This document shows positions 1-12,134 of a stretch of DNA of 64,000 nt, one piece after another (position 1 is the stretch's first letter; each line of letters begins with the position of its first letter). Position numbers and translations under genes: made by a program. The stretch is from Phalacrocorax aristotelis. Taxonomy: Eukaryota > Chordata > Aves > Suliformes > Phalacrocoracidae. The DNA is taken from assembly GCF_949628215.1 (NCBI RefSeq), contig NC_134288.1, positions 11,849,682-11,913,681 of the forward strand. Reading direction: 5' to 3'. A model generated the notes under the pieces. The model was not told the DNA's origin and ran no database searches. It saw only the letters and a list, made by a program, of their open reading frames with translations.

Positions 1-1784
1 TATGAAAATATGAAAAGAAGTGCCAGGTTTAATGCTAAATATCTCATTCTAACCCTGCCTGCGATACCACGGTTCTGGGGCACACGCCATCCGCGCAGGC
101 ATACATCTGGATAATCTAAGATTAATAATCTGGTCTTTAGCAACCTCTTTCACCATCTATGAAAATGGGTGAAGTGATGCAAGGTTGGTTGCCCCTGGAA
201 GTGGACTGTGGGGGTGACTGTGTGGAGCAGTATGGCTTGAAAAACTGCATGCAGAATCTCAGCCCACATTCTGAATACTTCTTTTCTTAAAAATATTTTC
301 TGTGATCCATTCTTGGGGAACAAAAGTTGTTGTTTTAAGGCAGTTGAATTCATTATTCTTCTCAGATCACATTAAATGCTCAAATACAATATGTTTTTTT
401 ATTCTTTTTTTTTTCCTTTCTTTCACTACACCCTCCTTTTTGGCAAATAGGACTCACAAGTCCCTTCTGATCACTAATAACATGGGCTTTCATACCCTCT
501 TGGAACAAGTGAAATTTCTTTGACGTCTTAACTTTGCACAAATAGATTTTAATGAAGGAATATCACCTTGCCTTGAGCTAACTCTCTTCCTTTGCTCTTC
601 CAAGGCTTTTGTAGTCATTTCCTTACAACTTACAGAACATTAAAGTTCAGCAAAGTGTTTGAACACTGCATACCATTTCCCCAGGAACTTTGTTTATTCG
701 CTTCAGACTGTCACAGGAGGGACGCCCTTTCAAAGATATGATGTAAATCAAGCAAAGGAAGAACATCTTCTGCAACCCTCCATTGTCCTGACATGGTCTT
801 TCATGTCTGCTTGGGGGACTGCATACAAAAGCACTTACCATTGGGTGACAACCAGGGTGATGCTACTAATATAAATAACGCTCTGAAGTTATGGTGCATG
901 CACAAAGGCTGTGGAAAGCCTTAAGTACAACTTGAGTAACACACGCTTGTCGAAGGGATCGGGAGAGCACAACAGATTTGGAAGAGAATATCTAGCTACT
1001 TGCCAGAGGATATATCAGCTCATGTTCAAACTCGCCATGGACTTAATGAAGACAACAGCCAGAGAGGACATCAGCCTCTAAGTTCTGAAATTAGAAGAGG
1101 ATATGAATCTGGAGTTAGGAAATACTGATCCTGTTGACAAATTCCTCTCCATGCTCCTCCCAGAGGACAACGTTGAGATGACAGACCAAGAAGCCAGATG
1201 TTTCCCATGCTGTGATTTCAGGAAAGGTTCCCAGCACAGAGAGACACCAAAGGATGGAGTTTCTCAGAATGGTTGTCCTCTGGGGTGGAGCAAAGTGTCA
1301 CTGTGAAAACGTGGCAGAGCACTGAGATCCTGGGCAGACGTTCACTGAACCCATGAGTGGGATTCAACTGTCCCCCTGCAAACTCTTCCCATTGCTGATA
1401 ATTTACTGTAATTAAACCATATGTAAAATTCTTTCACTCTGTCAGAAGCAGAGACCTGCTGCCCATATGCCAGAAAGACAAATGAAGGGCAAAGCTCACA
1501 TGAAGAAGGCAAACTTTTGCTTCTTGATTAAGGAACAGTAAAGACACCTTCCATATATGTGTCTGCTGGTGCTCAGATGATGTTTTGATATACGAGCAAG
1601 ATCCACAGTGAGACACAAGGAATCCCCAAGAATGGTCAAGGAACAGTCGGTGACCACAGACTCGATGTTTCCAGTTCCCCTGTCGCTGTAGGAATGGGCT
1701 GTTATCAGCATCAGGCACAGGTTACTACTGCTCAGTGCCTGTACTATGACAGGGCTTGCGCGCCGCCCAGGCTTACACCTGTGT
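1..1784. other. Unique non-coding DNA, nothing recognised
   Basis: Only short chance frames (at most 94 codons) on both strands. No splice-linked frames, RNA gene or repeat family was recognised. Confidence 0.6.
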
Positions 1785-2100
1785 GTAAGGGGGCAGCAGC
1801 TGTGGGAAGCTGGGAAACAGCCAGACTCCTCTCAGTGGTCCCCTCTGGAAGGACAAGAGACAACGGGCACAAACTGAAGCACAGGAAATTCTGTCCAAAT
1901 GTATGGAAAATAAATTTTACTGTGAGAGTGAAGCATTGGAACCAGTTGCCCAGAGGAGTTGTGGAGTCTCCATCCTTGCAGGCATTCAAAATGCGAGTGG
2001 ACACAGTCCTGGGCAGCTAGGTGGCCCTGCTTGAGCAGGGGGGTTGGAGCAGATGATCTCCAGAGGTCTCTGCCACCTCAACCATTCTGTGAGTCTGTGA
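1785..2100 (+). mobile_element. CR1 LINE 3' fragment
   Basis: Diagnostic CR1 3' sequence is present: CAACGGGCACAAACTGAA, then CCAGTTGCCCAGAGGAG, GTGGAGTCTCCATCCTTG, a GATGATCTCCAGAGGTC block and a terminal ATTCTGTGAGTCTGTGA. The 3' end is sharp at 2100; the 5' edge is diffuse. The longest frame across it (1694-2020) is a shadow of the element. Confidence 0.93.
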
Positions 2101-2673
2101 AATGAATTCATGGTGCTATAGAGTATGAGAGTATGAATTTTGAATGCTTCAAACTGTCAAAACTGAAATTATTCCAATTTCTTAAAACACAACAGAAAGG
2201 CAGGTTCTCAGCTTATAGACAATTTATTTCTGCAGACTTGCCAGACAGGAGAGATGAATATTTTGCTGTTGTTGATCTAACTGCACTTCAACGAGTACAA
2301 CAACAAAAAACTATATCAGCCCAAACCTTTCACAGAAGCTAGAGTTGATGTGTTTTTAAAATTGTAAACATATAAATAAGGGCAAGAATCTGGAGTTTAG
2401 TGCACTAGGAACAGAAAGCTGATTCAGCAGAACAAGGCGTAGTCATAAAAGATTTATTACGCTTTATCAGCAATATCCACAGTCTTTCTGTGATTAGAGT
2501 TGCATTGTGTGTAATTATCTTATAGAAATTCTGCTCTTTGATGTGCTTTACCCACCATGCTGAAATACAGTTCAATTCTAGTAGGTTTTCATGGTTGACT
2601 GGAATTTACATTAATTCCTTTGGGCCTGCAGGGCCAGCCTGGTCTGTCACTAGCAAGCTCTTCATAAATATTA

Positions 2674-2677
<4 letters not shown>

Positions 2678-2708
<31 letters not shown>
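2678..2708. repeat. (TA)n microsatellite
   Basis: There is about 30 bp of alternating TA following AATATACA. It is a self-complementary, easily melted tract. Isoleucine-tyrosine frames across it (2538-2726, 2589-2864) are artefacts. Confidence 0.96.
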
Positions 2709-2711
<3 letters not shown>

Positions 2712-5700
2712 TCTGTAAAATCCTAGATGCTCTGGCCCCCCAAAAAAGGGGCAAACAAAGAGTCCAACTTCCCAGGAGTGATCTAGTATTCCATAGTCCA
2801 GCCTTTCCTCCCTTTTACCATGAATTAGAGAGTGATTGAAATGTTTACAGTAATTTGCAAGCACAGGTTACATTCTGCTTTTAATTTAAAATGTCCAAGC
2901 AAATTGAGGAAATTATTTCATCTCAGTTCATTAAGCTTGATTTTTCTCAATCAGAAAAAATGTTCTCTTTTTATTTTGCTTTTTAAAGTTCATTGATTTT
3001 TTCCTTACCCCCCATGCCCATAAATGGTTGCTATCAGCCAGAAAACTACAGGTGTTTGCAGGCCAACCTGTGTAAGATGCAAATGCTTGAAACTACCTTG
3101 GTTGTGTACCTGATTGTGCTTTTGTGGATTTCAGCATGGGGGAAGTAATCACCTTCAATGGGAGCAGAATCAATTTTCTGAATAATTGCCTAGTCCTTGG
3201 GAGATGCTCAGCACCATGCAGGAAGGAAAAAAGAATGCAGAGCAATGGGGGACAGAGGTTTACAGAGTTTGGGGTTTTTTTTACAAGCAAAGCTCATTTT
3301 TCTCCTATGTTTGATAACTAAATGGAGGCTACTCTGATTAAATATGTCCAAACAACTCTCAGAATTGTAGCTCTGTGCCGTTTCAGGCAGCAGATACAGT
3401 TAAAGTGAATGTAGAAGACATAATTATGTCTGTTTCGCATGAATCTCACCTCTGTCACCCACCTACAGGTGTTCTGTGGATAGGATTTGGTTTTCTGTTC
3501 AGTAGCTGATATTAAAAGAGATAGAACTTAAACACTTTTTTTTTTTAATTCAGAGGTGGGAAAAAAGCACAGAACTAATGAGCAGAATTCATCACCGCAA
3601 ATTGAAGGGCCAGGCCACCAGTGGGTCTGATCACTTCCCAGACCTATGGAACTCATGAGAAACCAGTGAGCGTGGTCCACATAAACCAGACCGTGTCATC
3701 AAAGGCTGGATGCTCAGGAGCCTCACTCATTCCCTTCAGCAGGACCGGCGGTGGATCCCCACGTACACCTCTTGGCCAGGCTTCTTAGCCTAGAGTGTGA
3801 GTCTCTTTGTCCAGCGCAGCTCCAGCACCTGCACACGTTGCAGCTTGGGAGCTTATTCCACAGCCAAATCTCACCATCAGGAACATATGTCCAACCTTTT
3901 CTTCTATAACTGCAGGGAACGCTTCATCATCTACCCATGGATTTCTAAGGTGTACATAGAATTAGATTAGACTCCAGGTCAGTTCAAGGAGGGAATAGCA
4001 TCATCCATTACCAACTTGACCTGATCCTCAGCTCTTTCCAGCCAGCCCTTCTGGGTTCGTTGTGTTCTTCTTTTCAACTCTTCCTATGACAGGTTTCCTG
4101 AACAACTCCAAATCAACACCCAGATAATTAATTGGTGGTGGTGGTGATGTTGTTCACAAGATCTTGACTTGCTCATGGGAGGGAGAGTTATAAATCCCAT
4201 TTCCTAATTGTGCATCCACACCATTTCTCGAGAGATGAGGGGTGATGGAAGGAAAAACCGGCCCAGGCTCTCCACTGCTCGGTGTTTATTTGTATGGAAG
4301 CGGGTTTAAGCACTCTAAATGGCAGCGAAGAAGCTGAAGAGGCTTGACATAACTGCGCAGGCAGGTTTGGGGAGAACAGATGCTGGCAAAAACCCTCTGT
4401 GTTGCGAGAAGAGAGGGAGAGACGAAATCAATACATTTGAGTAAGAATTGAAACAAGTTAAGAGCTGTATGCTTATTAGCTCCTCACAGCAAAATAATCT
4501 GCCATTGAAAGCAGACAGGGAAGAATATCAGAATGACTGTAATGGAACACAGATTGGTTTAATAGTATCAGAAACTCTTTTGAAAGCAGCTGTGTAGCTT
4601 AGAGCAGGTGGGTGCAACTCAGGGAGGCCTATCTCTAGGTAGAGACTTTGTTAAGGAGAAAAAAGGGGGGGAGGGAGAAATTGAAATTCTGTTGTCAAGT
4701 AACATCACGCTTTAATTTCATGCCACATTATGACAATCTGGTCTGTAAGGCACTCCCAGTGTGTGGCTGCAGAACTGCTGTATTACAGCTTCTGCTTGCG
4801 AAGCTGATAGGCCCGGGAGACCTGCAGCCCTCAGCTAATTGTAAACCCGATTAAATAGCAGTGTGAAGAAGTTTGATTAATTCAATCTATCTCCATGCAT
4901 CAAGACCAGAACCAGACGTGGCACAAGCCTCAAATCTTTGGAGTATCAAGTTCTTTGTTCTTTGCATTTAAAATAAAAAAAAAAAATTGAAATGAAGCAT
5001 AGGAAAATAATGAAATTATAACGTTATGACATGATGAAACATAAGTGACAATTCTACTTTTCTTCCTAGAAAATCCCTAACCTTTCTGCCTTTACAAAAT
5101 AATGCATAAAAAAACATTTCAATTAGCATCTTTATGCGCTTAGCCAGAGAAATTACCATACTAATAAACTTCTGATAGACTTTCAGGGGCTGCTTAACCA
5201 AGGGCTTCTGATCCAGCTGAATTCATGGACAGGAGGGATTTGGACTTGAGTAATTCTGGTTGGTTCAATTGCAATGAAACTGCCGATTGCTCTCTCTCTT
5301 CTAAGTGCATGTGAGACACAGAAAGAGGATGTAAAGAGGGACTATGGCTGTTAACTTGGCTGGCCTGACTGACCTTTCAGAAACCACAGGATGCAATGCA
5401 CTCTGCACTGAGCAGTGCAATTTTGTGCCATTCCCCAGCAATACATGCTACTCAATTATTTTACACAACTGATAAATGCTTAAGATACTGCCTTCCAGTT
5501 CCTGAAATACTGTGAGACTGGCAAACTGTACATCCAACTTATGAAGTCATGCATTTGAAGAGCAATTTTGACCAAGAAAAGTGTGAATATTCTTAGGGGA
5601 CGTTTTTATTTTGCATGTTCCTATTTGGAGACAACTGCAGCTGTACATGCTTGAAGTCTTTGGGTCTTTTTCCCACTAAGCCAGGTCTTCACACTTCATA

Positions 5701-7652
5701 CATTTCCAACACCAAAGGAACTGAGGGATTTTCCCATGTTCAATTTGCAGAGAAAGAGGGATAACTAGTTAATGTGCTCTTTGCAGTTTCTTTTAGTCTC
5801 TCCCTACCTACAGAAACTAATACAGGAAACGGTTCTCAAAGGAGGGAGATACTAATTTCCGTGTCTCATGAAGTGATCTACATACATGTGTCTAACACTC
5901 CCTTTCACTCTGTTACAGCCTACTGCATGTGAAGTGGCTCCGTTCCTACTGCGTCACACATTAATAGTATGACTTGTAATAACACTGGTAACACAGCTAT
6001 ACAAAGAGTAGCATTAGATTATTTCTGTTATTCATCAGTATCATGGTTGGACAGCACCCTCTTAAATCTACCTAAAGTGGCTTCCCATGGATGCTAGCGC
6101 TACCACCAAAAAATAATATATTATGCATACACGTACAGCTTCTCAGCTACCCACTGGCTCCTTTTTGTGTATGATTATAAAATACCTGCATGACCCTCCT
6201 AAATTGAATATGATTTGATGGCAGAAGCTGAGCAACTGCAGTACTCAGAAGCCTTAAATATTTCAGAAGCCTTCTCCCTCCTCTTCCTTTTCTCCCCCAC
6301 TAGCAAACGTAGAGGACTTCCCAGACCCTACCACACTCCTGGAATGCATTCTTTCAAAAAACCCACTGAACCTCAAATTATTATTCCATGGTGAGAAAAG
6401 CAGTGAACAGTAGAAAATGACAGTTTACCCAAATGGAGGTGAAAATGCACTTTCTCCTGTACTTAAGAGAAATAACAGCTTTCAGCAAAGATCTAAATCC
6501 TAGCAACAAGCACTACATAAATGCAAAAAGGTCATCTCTTTGTTAGAGAAAGGTTACTTTGCTGAACACATATTTTAAAAAGAAAAAGATCTGCTAAAGG
6601 AAATTAAGCTTGGTAACATTTCTGCTGTATTTGCACATGTAGAGAACAGATCTGTGCACTCACTTTCAGTGCAAGAATGTGAAGGAAGGTTGATTATAAT
6701 GCACAATCTTCTTCTTTGAGAGATACAAGGAAGAGATCGAAGATGTGTTTCAATCAAATGGCTATTTAAAAACAGAATTTGGGCTCTGCTGAGCAAGGCA
6801 CTAGTTGTCAGCTGCAAATTCACCTTGATGGCAACAGAGAGGGACTTTACCCACCCTGCTAGAAATGGCCAGAATGAGGAGTGCTCCTGCATCCCTGATG
6901 CAGTTATGCAGCTTGTTCCTTGTCCGTCTCCTCTAGCCAGACCAGTGTCTGCCTTGGCTGAAAAAATGCTTGGGGTGACATTCTGGTTCCAGTAAAGACC
7001 ACAGCAAAGCCCCCTTTGCCTTCAAAAGAGCGAGAAGACCCCAAAGTTTGGGAGATGGCAGGCTCCAAAGCCAAGAACTTGCTGTTTGAACAGACAAGCA
7101 GGCAAGGGGTATGGAGAGAAACAAAGGCACAGAGGGCTGATCTGCATAAACCCTTATTAAGCAGGAAAGTACATAAGATTATGTTTAATTTTACTTGTAG
7201 TCAATAAAGTAAAAGGCTCTGTAAGCCAGGTTGGGTAAGATGCTGTTCAGAAAGAATCATCACAAGGAATAGGGAGGAATAAGATGAAGCCCAATGTTGA
7301 GGGGACAAAGGAGGGAATATGTAGCAGAAAGTCTCTCAGAAATACCCAGGAAGTCTTGGTCCTGCAAAGGACACCAAGGAGAATACAATAAAGTATGGGC
7401 TGCATGAAACAATGATTCCAAAACACTTAAGCCCGATGCCGAAGGATGCTGGTGGGAAAACTGAATCAAGGAAAGGTCCACGGGGTTTATTATCCTGGTC
7501 TAGATCCATTTGATTCTTACATGAATCAGTATAACATCATCTTCCCTCGACCCAGCTCCATCTCCAAGACAACAACTGTTTAGAAACAACCATGTTTAAA
7601 CAGACATATACAGCAATGGTTTAGGCTTGTTCTCTAGGTCTCTTCTTGCCTT
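2709..7652. other. Non-coding DNA, mostly nothing recognised
   Basis: Apart from the tentative LINE fragment at 3750-3930, this holds only short chance frames and A/T runs. A fragment at 3153-3170 (CTTCAATGGGAGCAGAAT) may be a remnant of the palindromic fossil repeat seen at 7653. Confidence 0.55.
3750..3930 (-). mobile_element. Possible ancient CR1-like LINE fragment
   Basis: Read on the minus strand this gives GGTTGGACATATGTTCCTGA, then TGGTGAGATTTGGCTGTGG and AATAAGCTCCCAAG. These resemble the 'multiply-failed-repair' style 3' blocks of old CR1/L3-type LINEs, in which a CTGTGGAACA..CTCCCAAG motif is common. No terminal microrepeat is visible. The assignment is tentative. Confidence 0.3.
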
Positions 7653-7718
7653 TGGGTGAAACCCTGCCCCATTGGAATCAGTAGGAAACTTCTGTTGGCT
7701 TAATTGGGAGCAAGGATT
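7653..7718. repeat. Fossil palindromic interspersed repeat (reptile/bird type)
   Basis: GGGTGAAACCCTGCCCCATT is followed after a short spacer by CTGTTGGCTTAATTGGGAGC and AAGGATTA. This is a decayed version of a common amniote element in which GGTGAAATCCTGGCCCCATT and AATGGGGCCAGGATTTCACC face each other around CCATTGAAGTCAATGG. The arms are imperfectly complementary now. I recall the pattern but cannot give its database name. Confidence 0.5.
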
Positions 7719-7974
7719 ATATTGTCTTCTGGGGAAATACAGTTACCTTCAGAGCCATTAAAAAATGGAGAATAGAAATCGCTGGTCAATAAGAAGCCAA
7801 GCCTAGGAAAATAAAAACACAATTCTATGTCACCTGGAAAGATCAACATCATTTGTCATGTGGTGTTTATTCAGCAGAACAACAACTGCATTTGTGCTTT
7901 TAAAGGGAAATGAAAGGAGAAAGTAGCAGGAGGGGGGAATGGGTGAGATCTGAGCACAGGAATGTACTGCCACT

Positions 7975-8300
7975 CCAGCCTGCTATCATTAAACCACATC
8001 AGAACTTCATAATCATGGTGTTTAATTAAACAACAGAGGCATGGGTTTATGCATTAATAATGAGGCCTAGCACTTTAGCATGTCAGGCTAAATACAGTTT
8101 TAAATTAATAATGTAGCACCGCAGCATTAGTGAGAAAATGAAATCTTATTAACAACTTAATAAAGTCCCTTATTTGCTAAAGTTCTAGCTCTTGGGGAAC
8201 AGTGTTACAGCAAAGCATTTGCGTCCCTTAAGGGGGCAGATGGGAGGAGGTGCTGCTTTCTCACACCCTCCATAATTCCATTATATATAGCTCGCATAGT
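7975..8300. promoter_or_regulatory. Candidate conserved enhancer, homeodomain-motif rich
   Basis: This AT-rich unique segment contains a perfect 14-bp palindrome (TGTTTAATTAAACA, 8019-8032), several ATTAATAATG-type motifs (for example about 8053 and 8104) and no repeat or coding signal. The motif content is like that of developmental enhancers. Conservation has not been tested. Confidence 0.28.
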
Positions 8301-8494
8301 GACTAAATATTGCCTGCTGTCTGCCAAATAATGCCGTATGTTGCTTCTAAACCTAGGTGTGACGTGCTGGATAATCTGCACATGCTCTTTTTATACACCC
8401 AGGAGGGGCATTTACTCACTTTTTGCTATTACTGTACCATCTTACCAGGCAACACTGGAGAACATGTATGGAACTCTAGCACTATCTTCCATAT

Positions 8495-8650
8495 CAGTGC
8501 TTTACAATCATTTTTGTATGATCCTCTCGGGTCCCAGGGCTACAAACCCTGCTGTTTTGAAGACGAGGAACTGAAGCACAGAAAGCAGCTGCGAGCATGA
8601 GGAATAACAGAAAGCAATTGATTTACCATGGCTTACAGAGTTACCAACCA
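8495..8650 (+). mobile_element. MIR-like (CORE-SINE) fossil
   Basis: The order of blocks fits MIR: GTGCTTTACAATCAT, then GATCCTC, then TTTTGAAGACGAGGAACTGA followed by AGCACAGAAAG, then CCATGGCTTACAGAGTT. The last two correspond to the well-known MIR blocks GATGAGGAAACTGAGGCACAG and CCAAGGTCACACAGCTA. Divergence is high, as expected for a pre-amniote SINE. The frames at 8310-8600 and 8338-8574 run through it and are not genes. Confidence 0.5.
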
Positions 8651-11600
8651 TCAGCTGATCCCTAATAACTGTCTGTATAAGCATTCTTGGACCACTCTCC
8701 AATTTAGGATGCTTTATTTTCAGAGCAAACTGAGAGTGCACATGATTAGGTACTCCAGCTCTGCTGATAGGCAGTCATTTGTTAAGCCACAGAAGCTCTA
8801 GCACTTTATTACCAGGGTTTCACAAGCTTTAGCTTCCTGACTCCTGTTGATTTCAAGGACCTGGGCCACCTCAGGCGCACAGTGAATTAGTAAATGACTA
8901 AACACTGGAGCCCCACCTGCTCAGCCCTACAGCAGAATCTGAAGCCTGGGTGCAGGTTTTCATTTGTCCATGTGTTTGGCACAAATTTATCAAATAACTT
9001 CCCTTAAATCTAGAGAAGCAATTCTTTCCCCCTCCTCTACCAGCTGCGGGTGGTCAGCACTTCTGCCATGCAGGTAAGGGGTCTCCCCCCGCAGGCTTGC
9101 TCATCTCTCTTGAAAGTCCCACCTGGGCTTGCTTTGCTGAGGAAACAAAGAACAGGCTACAGGATCATAATGAAATGAGTAACACAGGGACAAGATCCAA
9201 AGCCAATGAACTGACTTCAAATGGCTGAGCATTAGGGCCATGAAGAACTGACAGCAGCAAAGCCACAACCAGCCACAGCCACTAAATTCAAGGGAGATCA
9301 TAAAAAAGAAGATTAATAGAGACAGGAACAGACGAGGTATGTCCAGCTATGAGCCTGTCAAAGAAGGGCCTCTTTGGGATGTAAAACACTGGTCATATCT
9401 CTTGTGCAGCTTGAAAGCTATTGGATTAGAATGGAAATCAGCCAGCTGACTGTTGCAGATGGGAGTGGAGAAAAGCAGTGGGCCAAATCCTGCCTTCGGT
9501 TATGCTCATGGGACCCTAGAGCTAGTTTCTCTTCCTTCTTCTGTTGTCCCCACTCACTAACTTTGCTCTGAATTTGCTGGACAATGTACCGACATAAGTA
9601 ACCTTTTAGAGTGCTGGGAGAGAATGTGAGTGATAGGTGGCAGACACACATACACTTCTGCAGCCTTTGACCCTAGCAAGCCCCTTCTCACGGTAACAAC
9701 TCCCCTAAGAAAAGAATGGTCTTCCAGATTACATGCCTCCAAACTTTCATTTGCATTCTCCATGTGTATCCTGCTACAGAGAGAACACCGATCTTGCAGG
9801 AGTTGGACGGGAGATTCTCATTGTGCCCTTTTTTCATTCTCTTATTGCCCATCCCTCTGGGATGACGGGGGAGATGGGACAGAATGATAACTGCAGGTCT
9901 CATGGGAGAGCTCGAAGCAGGGAGCAGAATTCCCTGCAAAGCCTGTGCGCATTAGGAGCCCTGATCTGCATGCAGACATTGCCTGCCTGCTCCTCTCCTT
10001 CTTCAGAGACCCAAGGATGTGGGTTTCACTTGGGAGCCACAGAGTTCATGGGAAGTAGCAGCTTGTGCAATGTTTGTACAAGTGAAGTGTCTAGGACATA
10101 AAAATCATCTTGGTATGCCTTGTCTTCCATCTCCTCATGTTAAATAATAAATAAAAACCTAATGGAACTGAGTGTGGCTGCAGGATGCAGTGTAAGTGAA
10201 GCCAGGGTAGACGTGCGTCTTCCCCCTTACTTCATCATCAGTGAGTAAATGGGTCACTGGTGAATGGGATCTAAGTAAATCTCCATCCTTTTTATTCTAG
10301 CTTTATACTGAACCTACTGCAATGGGATGTGGCTCAAACTCACACACCGCTGATACAAAACACTAGACATATTACAAATTATCTCATCAAAACCCTTTAT
10401 GTTTCTACTCTGAGCTCAAGAAAACTTGAGGAAACAAAGTTTTTCGTTCTAGAAATCCTTCATTTGCTTTTTAATTGTGCAGTGGGATGTCTTGGGATCT
10501 GGTCTTTTTCTCCCCCTTTTTTTAATTTTCTATTTATTAATATTTAATCTCTGCACGGTGCAGAAGAAAATAATTTCTGCAATAACATCAGAATGGGAGG
10601 GTTAGAAATCAATAGCCAAGCTCTCACAAGACACATTCAATCCCTTCTTAATCCATTTTCGACTGCTCCCCTGTCTTATTAGAACAGCCAAGTTTTCCCA
10701 CACTTGTTAGGTTGGGATATTCACATTCCAGGAGGGAACTGAAAGCACCCAGAGAAGCAGAAACCTCCTGAAAGGCAAGAATGAGAACAGAGCATTTGCC
10801 TTTGGGAGAGAAGTCTAGACCCTATTCTGAACCCAAACCCCTACTCTAAAAACCTTCTGATAGAAAGCCTGGCCCCATTTCTGTGAACCGTGGCACGTCC
10901 TGCATCCGCTGTCAGCCCTAACCCACATCTTTCCATTTCAGTTTTTCTTCAAGGCCATCTGTCACATCCAGATCTCTGAAGCATCACCTTCACTAATGTA
11001 TGGGTCAGTTCTGCAGAGCGGGAAGAGCCAGAGAGACATACTCGATGAGAGAAGCCAGCGTCTTAGAAAGCCAGTTAGCAGAAGAGTCCCCTGCACCTTC
11101 CTGAATGCCTCTAAAACTTGAGGATATGACAACAGGGACTCATTATTACACTTAGCACAGAAACCAAAGCCCATGTACTTACATTCACACTGTACATCTC
11201 ACCAGCCATGCCACGACTACACAGTCATTCAGCAATGAAACAGTCAGCCCATCCCTTCCTTCTGCATCCTACTGCTTCCATCAACGCTTTTTTCTTGGCA
11301 AACTAAGCACCTGCATGTAGGTGGCATGCAGCCCCCTGTGCCAGGAGGGGACCCTAGAAGGGCTATCTCCTTTGCTTCGGCTAGGAAGGGGATCCTAGCT
11401 GGCCTTGCGCCCAGCTGTGGAGAGTTACCATGATGCTCAGTGACTTTATGAGAGGGTTGTGGAGAACAGAGGAAGGCATGCATGGAACCTTTCTTCTAGC
11501 TTAGGAAGGGACTGTGTTTAGCATTTTTTTTTGTTTCATTGAAGGACAGCAACATTTTTGCTTAGACTCTAAAGGGGCAGCTGGGGTCCTCATCACTCTG

Positions 11601-12134
11601 TCTTCACTTTAGTAGGTTTCATGTTATGGGTTATATCTCTGCATAAGAATAGTCAAACTTTGCCTGAAAATATACGCTTTCTCCTCTCTGTGCAGGGCTC
11701 AATACCCACCCATCCCTTCCCTTAGCAGAAGCAATGATGAAGGCTCTTCAGCAAGTCTGTAGAGGGTGTAGTCAGAGCTAAGGGCCCTCCGTGCGTTGCT
11801 GGCTGCTATAAAGAACTTCATCCTAGTGTGAAAGGGCTGGTCATCTCAGGGGACAGGGAAGGAAGAAGAAGGAGACTGGAACCTTGGAAAAACAAGAACT
11901 GTATATGCAGTTTCAATATCCCAGCTGCAAGCTTAAACTGGAGCTAGATGGTGCCCCCTTGCTCTTGTAAGGGGCAGGGGCTGCTGTGGCCCTGTGCCTA
12001 GCATACCCGAGGCTCCTGGAGCATGGCTCTGCCCCCCCTCCCCACGCCCCCGGCTGTGCTACCCCCAGCAACCCCCGCTGGCCCGGGCAGCGGGGCTGCC
12101 CAGCCCTGGGCTCTGCCGCAGCCGCCGGCCAGCC
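8651..12134. other. Non-coding DNA, nothing further recognised
   Basis: Apart from the repeat arm at 9480-9523, this holds only overlapping short frames, the largest 122 codons (9733-10101), none resembling a known protein. GC rises at the right edge where the minisatellite begins. Confidence 0.55.
9480..9523 (+). repeat. Half-arm of the same class of palindromic fossil repeat
   Basis: GGGCCAAATCCTGCCTTCGG followed by TTATGCTCATGG resembles the arm GGCCAAATTCTGCCCTCAGT-TACACT found in old palindromic repeats of reptiles and birds. The opposite arm is not visible. A shorter piece, GGGCCAAATTCTGCTCC, occurs at 53199-53215. Confidence 0.4.
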
